DNA of 64,000 nucleotides from Pseudocalidococcus sp964653145 (GTDB lineage: Bacteria > Cyanobacteriota > Cyanobacteriia > Thermosynechococcales > Thermosynechococcaceae): NCBI GenBank assembly GCA_964653145.1, contig CAZZCG010000002.1, forward strand, positions 1 to 64,000, in the 5' to 3' direction. Positions 61,501-64,000 of the stretch are shown in pieces. Numbering within the stretch: position 1 is the first letter of the stretch; each line of letters starts with the position of its first letter. Made by a program: the position numbers and the translations under genes. The notes under the pieces are model-generated. The model did not search any database. It had not been told where the DNA came from and saw only the letters and a list, made by a program, of their open reading frames with translations.

Positions 61501-61891
61501 TGGCCAAATTGATCTCCGGCCTGGGGATGTGGGATATGCAGAGGCCGCCCTCCAACGGGTACAGGATCCCTTAACTGGCCGAATCTTAGAAACTATTTCA
61601 CTGAACTTTAGCAAGATCAATCAGTCTGTGACATTGGCAGGGGCTTCGATGTATGGCCTGGTGTTGATTAGTAATGGTACGGTGAGCGACTTCTTAACTC
61701 AAAACCCCACCAATGCAGCTTCGGGTTCAACTCACAGCTTCTTTAACTTTGAGGCAGCCAACCCAGATCAGTCGGCCCATGTGCGGCGGTTAGGGCAAAA
61801 TCTCTGGGGCTTTGAAGATATGTTTGACGGGGGGGATCGGGACTTTAACGATATACTCCTCTCCGTGGCCTGGCAGCAACAACCCATATAA
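49553..61891 (+). CDS. Giant multidomain exoprotein, paralogue of the 12-24 kb gene
   Basis: 4112 residues from ATG 49553 without signal peptide or membrane anchor. Approximate order: an N-terminal region like the paralogue's; GSGY-type beta repeats (near 650-800); LamG (1080-1380); FG-GAP repeats with D-N-G-D-G Ca loops (1640-2170); BNR-like repeats (2200-2490); FG-GAP (2510-2700); BNR-like (2760-3050); FG-GAP (3070-3170); a second GSGY block (3200-3280); FG-GAP (3290-3330); RTX-like GDD repeats (3340-3400); Calx-beta (3550-3640); and a terminal DUF4114 (WGFEDMFDGGDRDFND). A Ca-dependent surface adhesin or motility protein, probably type I secreted, is inferred. Unlike the paralogue it has GSGY modules and no recognised SwmB repeats near residue 570-1050. 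It is intact. Confidence 0.93.
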   Translation: MNPYASYATTAVDVAGTNHIIWENNGQLIHAIYDQNSGTWDQARPVSDARGGENLKLLAGNIYPYVEGGKTNFAPGLVAFWEEGVANSKEIYAVVGRYTADGEIEWSRAVQLTNDGVADQNLDAALLQDGLMDVVYQKSLVMDPRDPAYTLEPAQMAVDAANPNRDDTDLYHTLLSVDLDNNGNPYLNIFDGQTFDLAFTANEPTTAFYTPLGPGVQGISANGSTSNSEPELASSQAPNSPGLPQNSFMAGVTRGFNVVFGSPSKMVDGRIGVPLISSTSNFGLQLSGSVGLAGNRKALKAKLGLQFSNYNKKDRTKGPESGLGFSSSVRTGGNIFGYIYSINLGASGQINYDAETGNLVGTQRAWGVDIGFYKQYKANFGSQEFSLGQFRAGIYFDVGIGAGFTFTDPLSGTTPPFLLVVPEDANIYAGAAGTILAEIGFLMSSVPGANLGVGGGILQGVGDLAAVPILISAIDVTMPPFVPWPGLNEYQNFAYGIEVPLGLKVQGTLGIFQNTLVASATATAGITFEVATPNSTNPNFAFSIPWQVGFQAGLQAGIFTWSWSWSKGGTIYNSAPSSGATLTLPATESTPDNNGLVTVGYNPYTGNANHYQSLTSQSVIQQLVSPNSNNSNGGIQTTSTAQIGYATLSNGGSNYFNGQSGSFQIAIPGSSTNDPALATAFVTLGRITNLTITDQGSGYQDQPLAVQFNSSGGTGAAATVTVDSTGRITQVQVTNGGSGYLGGKSGNFVVTPSGSNTNPALLSVAVTNGAVAKVQILNPGLGYTQNSVFIDFSQNGGGGIGGTALAQPINTQLVNVVNDGPPQISSITYNVNNTTQTATTLAWVADGVDNVTPLTNATKNNTLVTRIQTAVLSGTDWSAPESVAGVGSTGFNFDPAIGYYLDASGNPGRFLVWAHADTPFLNPSSPSSEIVAELTYTDIYYSIAASGEAWSTPQLLAQNLGSDTKVTIGEGPTPGELIVSWVNTPWPNPQTGETSQSVYAAVFNGQTQAWTTSPTAIPNVGNSTGKAIASLTIGEFQGNPAVFWSDTTTPGYAYTVLQNNPDFYFRLSEPVDSLVAFNWASGGTSGNGTYVGTINFGQSGALLAPNSQGDANPSVGFNGQGYVLAPGQASKSTLGDFSVEFWVNADSLSPGQSLVDQGVYNPNAVLPTATLPLTIIKAPTQRNGVWGYLYGVAIAANPAINITNGGSGLSPFNLDLANLLPGTSLTLSDGTPVTLNGLPLLNLNVNNGELTGITGQSVTQIIGSKFVANPQAQGQQTTTFTQTETLTFQQTPGWYVRTGENNTIVFNAGGGEAVSSALDANTWYYVAATYNSSTQTASLYINGELALGGQQIGSRFSASGLPLILGYNFTGKLDEVAYYNSLITTNTNSATLDSNGQVSSFDFSSNGQITAHYQNRFNDPNAAEDATFYSIYDPNSGAWGGATQFSAQAADQPTYPLLERNPVVDIVANSTQLIPDGQPDSRVRVQPGPGVVAPGATITGIKIQSADNTDFNDLIWTLGDAAGPGRAIGVVANGQLLNPLNPSADFAYTVMSVNPTLDLYFQGSYSESNLVPGKTVDITFYIETSSGEPQPTNTITATIIPNPTSTIGGVTEEGREQLAIGVILENEVTALDQVNSGVVLDVPANTGKAIAAGNFLNNQVAFAISKPSANSREGVIWVLPAGSTDTLDTNNLQPLSETTPPTGGALIKDSTPSTNSNATQLGNVIAVGDVNGDGIDDLIIGAAEANNKAGQVYVISGATITPDSTIDLANSAAVILSGQPGSQAGFAVAAGDVNGDGFADIVVGAPYASYNGQQVGAAYVILGGHPFFDTPTINLNSNNLLLTGTSGSYIDQYLNNVTWTSQVGFSVAVSRPKPTPPFYDFSPSQSVNGDNFADIVIGAPNYRQAVQFAGDGLNQGATKAQGQAYSQLLATVANTGSGYSYTKNMNTGRGYIIFGGQTLPTNLNDSSFNGSNGVVLDGSPMTVSDTQLGWAVSTGNDVNGDGFDDVLIGAPYGNNGTGLSFVLAGQASGSPFQSEYVLTQAADLVIGGNSAFSFMGKTLSLAGDINGDGLADLVFGAPNTQYSTGQSHVIFGKDRIFSNGTPNYISLQPGATAGVFNLNGGGVGHLAGGSMWSGTDINGDGINDLLLSAPYGSSAYAVFGHEWLADDGNLKLTNLAGNNGLIIDGSDLSNTFAPQELGGLSYSSPSMTNDGDDTLYIAVRGTNGTDYVASSTNGGQTWGGFSSLPPGEETDDYFPSIAFYDGVLYLAYAGGGYNQVFIAFSTNQGQTWESDNFYALGNTSSGTAPTLVVYQDQLMLLTTNETNGDLQYVYSSNPQDPNAWSNTYNVTYNNGSANQTSSSAVGAAVLDDTLYLVYQTGTLQSPGTGVYGLGTATPNGTSPGNLANLIWDYNGTVNIGQGAAQGVGLTADSTQLYLTYTDGQGDFYVNTSSNGQDWRNPIIVPNQDSNLAPAVTTLNDQLYVGYTGTDISIYVTNTALPVLGNVTANPSLLLGDINGDGFADVLMGGENASLITFGKGTEALLDESLGTGDLTLTLASGGFQDVFGLGDVNGDNLQDFGVIDNNNNVYLVLGSNDLGTKTQLTVSPLSSTTPTPLNFGTAAGDLNGDGFADVIVGLRPNFEDPNNYNQLYIAFGNAQGALNFQALNIVSNFSVNAAGDVNGDGIDDLILGNPTLNNRAGAFYVLLGNPNLPAEVSNNNSLTVIPYLGTPNVNAPEASDLNWEADTTENINANFGPNDDIGNTGLSTVVFNGEVVTIWVNNNSQLAFSTSTDGTDWNSGNLFPNAWQTDAVPGLVEFNNQLYAYWYYGENGANSTAIYYSQYQGNGQWGGLGYTNLTNNSLNVSSGLGGGINLVEYNNTLYAIWQGTGGEYGNSLYFSSSLDGSTWAAPQAIPNAAIFQAESVPSLVVFQNTLYAYYTELNNSGETNGIYYITYDSASNAWSNPQLISNLSNNNYPNAVTDYGLSLVNVEDQTLYMAWQGGEYSNNDIFIASSSDGVNWTVPEQIDNIYGWGIPSLYLFNDTVNLVTPAATQNNTSTTSILSASTQQLVFPTALGNTLSPVGDVNGDGYADVVVYAPTYFDPNSGNEGAGYLQFGGNKSPILLTGVNLQGAVISKAGDLNGDGIDDILISNPNYSSSTYGQDAGITYVVFGASNLSDLSSINLGDLQPVSTASGTVTDGKIGLINLTNGGSGYLSNGSGTFNIEVTSSTSTEAGIVQATVANGVITGVEVTNPGAGFTSLTGLDYTFINAGGGSGANISVTSLVSLGGFQIVGLENSLAGQSLSGGGDVNGDGFDDLVVGAPGDELSYVLFGGDFTASVNQYGSIGDDTLKGTATGDILLGQAGDDVLLGEGAIDVLLGATGNDWLQVQDANFRRVDGGSGTDTLALYGYNGQAWDLTTLAPGNRIKNIETIDIRNYGSNLLTLNQATILQLTDTKILTINGDSSDKINLSPGFSSSGTQYANGQTYNVYESGLAQAWINATIPTRNITFTAPIANTPAPVIQTGNLSTTAPPTSANGKGTAANPANNQATKFHVSSPVVAENGRALIFQVTRTGALTQPAAAQYRTINDTAQAGSHYHAQVGYLVFAAGETLKEVSIELIDDQILGPRQRHLKLGLTPFPDPAAATLSQRSLNFENEPGSQLRNLGLSLLGTNTALSQTAGLPFNQLNFNVSTANGPKTTVMLPLAGLANLNSFYRINPTTSQFESFFFDGNTGVEFLDTSGDGQTDTLKLHLEDGGRGDSDGVVNGVVSGFNAPGQVTPGPHEVNPGIFLIPTSYDGQLQFQNLNLAALGNPELGVFAVDDAQGRIGTLLPTDPGYLAAAQARQQVLFENATTASPNAITRDLALAALADPSKLIPTELQANGAFNQTQLTGNRYYGFYWNQDGQTQISINNPNFAATEDQRGYTTLAWGEQQWEMVSTVLVTPGQSGQTVNATLELARAAAYENTIALFRVDSLTGGLDVTNDGQIDLRPGDVGYAEAALQRVQDPLTGRILETISLNFSKINQSVTLAGASMYGLVLISNGTVSDFLTQNPTNAASGSTHSFFNFEAANPDQSAHVRRLGQNLWGFEDMFDGGDRDFNDILLSVAWQQQPI

Positions 61892-62177
61892 GAAGGATCA
61901 ACAAAAACTATAGTCATTTCTGCCAAAACTGAGAGATTTCAGAGTGCCACTGGTAATGGTTTCAAGCATTTCGGTGTTTCATTCTTAAGCAATGTGACCA
62001 TAACAGGATGGGTAGACTATGCCATTCTCAGAGTCAATTAGCATTCGCCAGCTTTCGGCCAATGACTTGGTACTCATGGCTGGTTTACTAGCTAACCTGA
62101 GTTCGGGATAAGAGAATGGCTGAAAAGTAGGCTGGTAGAGGCTTAGAAGAAAAAGAGATAGGTAAACTAAGCAAAAA
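61892..62177. other. Gene-free interval after the second giant gene
   Basis: 286 bp between the giant gene's stop codon and the hairpin at 62178. No supported gene, and no strong terminator directly after the stop. Confidence 0.4.
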
Positions 62178-62212
62178 ACATACCCCGTCTCTAGATATGT
62201 CTAGGGGTATGT
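62178..62212. repeat. Inverted repeat with ACATACCCC/GGGGTATGT arms
   Basis: ACATACCCC (62178-62186) and GGGGTATGT (62204-62212) are perfect 9-bp complements around a loop containing TCTAGATATGTCTA. It lies at the 3' side of the IS256 remnant, so it may be part of that element's end or a bidirectional terminator. Confidence 0.6.
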
Positions 62213-62240
62213 CAAATATTTTATGTCAGGTGATGGAATG

Positions 62241-62486
62241 CTACATAGGAAACCTCCCGTCGAACTCAATGGCAAATGGCAAAACGATTTAAAGCAGCCT
62301 TCCAATCTCGAATGGGCATCGTCCATTTTTTGGAGAGATTGTGAATAGCCAGGTGAATAACCTTTAAAGCCGCTTCATCCGTGGGAAAAGCCCGATGTTG
62401 CGTAGAACTTTGCGGAGTGTCATATTGAGGGACTCAATGGCATTAGTGGTATGTAGCCCACAAAGGAATAACTCTGACCAGTTTAC
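62241..62486 (-). pseudogene. IS256-family transposase, C-terminal remnant
   Basis: Minus-strand translation includes GLHTTNAIESLNMTLRKVLR and, after a one-base frame change, FPTDEAALKVIHLAIHNLSK then KWTMPIRDWKAALNRF, ending EFDGRFPM. This is the conserved Mutator/IS256 C-terminus, containing the catalytic Glu in NAIESLN. Everything upstream is missing; at 62487 the integrase gene begins. Confidence 0.88.
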
Positions 62487-63629
62487 CTAGCCTCCTTTAG
62501 CGAACATTGCCAATTCATAAATGTCCTGTATCTGACTCTCCGAAATCCACTGGTGATAAATCTTGTTGTGCATCTCGACAGAGTGACCCATCATTCGCGC
62601 ACTCACCGTATCCGGTATTCGATAGAAAACCCTTGCTCGAATCGCATAGGCATGACGCAACGAGTAGGCAGGAAAGGGAAGCTGATAATAAATGAAATTC
62701 TTAGCAAGCCAGTTCCCAAACCATACATTACTACGCGCCCCAAAGTTATATTTAACCTCCCGCCAAGGCTTCCATTGTTCCGCCCATTCACGGTGAATAG
62801 GCAAGACTGGATAACGTGAACCCGTCTTTCCTTCTAAAACACGCAAGCGGTACGGCGGCTCAGACTCAACTTCACAGAAAAAACATTCGTGGTTCCTCAG
62901 CCCATAACACGCCATCAAGTCATAGCACCTGAGCATCATCCGAAATCCTTTACTTCGCTTGCCAGAATAATCCTCAGTTAAGCGAAGTCGGCATTCTTCA
63001 ATTTCAGCATCACTCGGTATATATCTCGGAGCAACACTAGAAAGGCCATAGGTTCCTTTATGCTTTCGCAACCGATCACGCTCAGCGTCCGGAACATTAG
63101 CAATATTCAAAACCGCAGCAAAAAAAGTGAACCTCCTTGCCCGAATCGCACTGTTGACGGGATAAGTCTCTAAAATCTTAATCATTGAATCAACATTCAA
63201 TGGTGCATCTTTGTCTAAGCCAGCAAAGTCAGCCTCAATACGAGCCCAAGAATCAATGATCTGCTCTCTCCGCTGATCAGCACCTATCTGCCTAGTCTCC
63301 CAGGTTAATTGGTAACGCTTAAGCCAATATCTCAATGTCCCGACTAAATCAGGCTTATCCACCTTCCTTAAGTAATCACTCCAAACGAATGTCCCATGCT
63401 CTAACTTCAGCCATACCTCTAACAACTGCCGTTCAGCTTCCTTTAATCCATAGGGGGTCGCGTCCAAACCCAAGGAGATTCGTTGCTGCTTCCGACCCTC
63501 TCCATCCTTGCGCGGCAGTGTCCCCAATATCCCTAACTTCCCACCCCGTAACTCGATCCGTAGCTTGATCCCGCCAAGCCTTAATCGCTCGTTGGCTTCG
63601 ATCAATAACTCTGGAATAGTTTTTGGCAT
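62487..63629 (-). CDS. XisC-like tyrosine site-specific integrase
   Basis: A 380-residue protein from ATG 63629 (MPKTIPELL); a TTG at 63653 is the alternative. The catalytic residues are visible in the C-terminal half: Arg in CYGLRNHECF, Lys in LEGKTGSRYP, YSLRHAYA, GHSVEMH and the Tyr in NKIYHQW. Such integrases in cyanobacteria excise or integrate elements, including the nifD/fdxN/hupL elements (XisA, XisC). Its place next to IS remains and at the edge of the accessory zone suggests it serves an integrated element. The att sites were not identified. Confidence 0.9.
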   Translation of the reverse strand: MPKTIPELLIEANERLRLGGIKLRIELRGGKLGILGTLPRKDGEGRKQQRISLGLDATPYGLKEAERQLLEVWLKLEHGTFVWSDYLRKVDKPDLVGTLRYWLKRYQLTWETRQIGADQRREQIIDSWARIEADFAGLDKDAPLNVDSMIKILETYPVNSAIRARRFTFFAAVLNIANVPDAERDRLRKHKGTYGLSSVAPRYIPSDAEIEECRLRLTEDYSGKRSKGFRMMLRCYDLMACYGLRNHECFFCEVESEPPYRLRVLEGKTGSRYPVLPIHREWAEQWKPWREVKYNFGARSNVWFGNWLAKNFIYYQLPFPAYSLRHAYAIRARVFYRIPDTVSARMMGHSVEMHNKIYHQWISESQIQDIYELAMFAKGG

Positions 63630-63735
63630 AAAATCTCTGTTATCTTCTTTCAATTCCTAGCAAAAACTATCACTTTCTTTCACCTTAAAGCCAGCCAAAG
63701 CAATGGTACTGATTGAGGTCTAAATCAGGAGGTGA

Positions 63736-64000
63736 CTAAGTTACAAGGGTTTCGAGGCATGAAGGAGATTTCAAATAGAGGTAAATAATATGTTCAAATT
63801 TAAACTTTTGCTGAAATTTGGCCCAGGCCTCGATTCTGCCACCACCATAGAGACAGCTATCGTCAAGTTTTTCATTCATTTTTAACTTTTCTTGCAATAT
63901 AATCCCTTCAATCCAGAAGTATTGATTAATTTCACAGTTTGACCAGTTTGGGATTTCTTGGCAGCTAGTTTTGTCCTTAAATTTTGAGTTTTCTATGGTG
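63736..64000 (-). CDS. Partial gene at right edge, unknown function
   Basis: The minus frame is open from the window edge to TAG 63736, 87 codons and no start inside the window. It reads TIENSKFKDKTSCQEIPNWS then NCEINQYFWIEGIILQEKLK, KLDDSCLYGGGRIEAWAKFQ and ends SPSCLETLVT. Composition is protein-like and the frame is unbroken, so it is probably the C-terminus of a gene continuing past the edge. No family was recognised. It lies about 100 bp upstream of the integrase, same strand. Confidence 0.55.
   Translation of the reverse strand, partial: TIENSKFKDKTSCQEIPNWSNCEINQYFWIEGIILQEKLKMNEKLDDSCLYGGGRIEAWAKFQQKFKFEHIIYLYLKSPSCLETLVT

Noticed and set aside
49553..61891. Antisense frames inside the second giant gene (for example 57722-58084)
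   Set aside because: Same reason: mirror frames of FG-GAP and BNR-like repeats without start signals or homology.
1..64000. tRNA or rRNA genes and integration into a tRNA end
   Set aside because: No cloverleaf-like sequence or rRNA segment was recognised; a tRNAscan run would settle this.

Overview
The window looks cyanobacterial. The giant FG-GAP/RTX/DUF4114 exoproteins, the UmuD and XisC-like integrase types, HIP1 (GCGATCGC) octamers in part of the sequence and very frequent CAGGCC/GGCCTGG words all fit, and the closest general impression is a Synechococcus/Thermosynechococcaceae-type genome. The genus is inference. Most of the window reads as accessory DNA: a large genomic island, an integrated plasmid or a large plasmid. 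It holds partition genes, a plasmid-type winged-helix protein, two tyrosine integrases, at least five decayed insertion sequences and about eight toxin-antitoxin (TA) modules. No rRNA, tRNA or core housekeeping gene was seen.

Region by region: (1) 1-10266 is a CRISPR-Cas locus on the minus strand, in the order WYL regulator, cas6, cas3, cas8, cas7, cas5, an antitoxin-like gene, a cas4-cas1 fusion, cas2 and then the array, which runs off the left edge. The gene set and the Cas4-Cas1 fusion match the Myxan/DevTRS-like type I group, usually filed near I-B. (2) 10478-11969 is an IS5-family insertion between two oppositely oriented IS5 fragments. (3) 12050-23941 encodes a giant surface or secreted protein of about 3960 residues on the minus strand; its paralogue of 4112 residues is at 49553-61891 on the plus strand. 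(4) 24325-36700 is a plasmid-like and degraded zone: an ISKra4 remnant, a fragment with a polymerase-like DFDGD motif, a winged-helix protein, a RecD-type helicase fragment, a dismembered type IIG DNA methyltransferase whose pieces are interleaved with five TA modules, parAB, and IS3 fragments.

(5) 36692-39491 pairs a cysteine-rich HTH regulator divergently with an SDR oxidoreductase and an MFS exporter. (6) 39720-42213 is a umuD-umuC mutagenesis operon with a PIN-type TA pair between the two genes. (7) 42238-45049 has a fragment resembling a helicase N-terminus, a membrane-anchored PD-(D/E)XK nuclease candidate, a secreted protein and a zinc-ribbon protein, with a 25-30 bp dispersed repeat around them. 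(8) 45266-48795 has a short tyrosine recombinase, a DUF6884-like plus GIY-YIG-like pair, a HigBA-like pair, a remnant of a second recombinase and a SAM methyltransferase. (9) After the second giant gene come an IS256 tail, an XisC-like integrase and a partial gene at the right edge.

The observations most worth following are two solitary CRISPR repeats far from the array (34332-34367 and 49025-49060), the first abutting the truncated methyltransferase; TA modules set at repeated copies of one short segment of that methyltransferase; the TA pair inside umuDC; the DFDGD protein; and the uncharacterised nuclease-type modules at 43076-43990 and 45833-46845.
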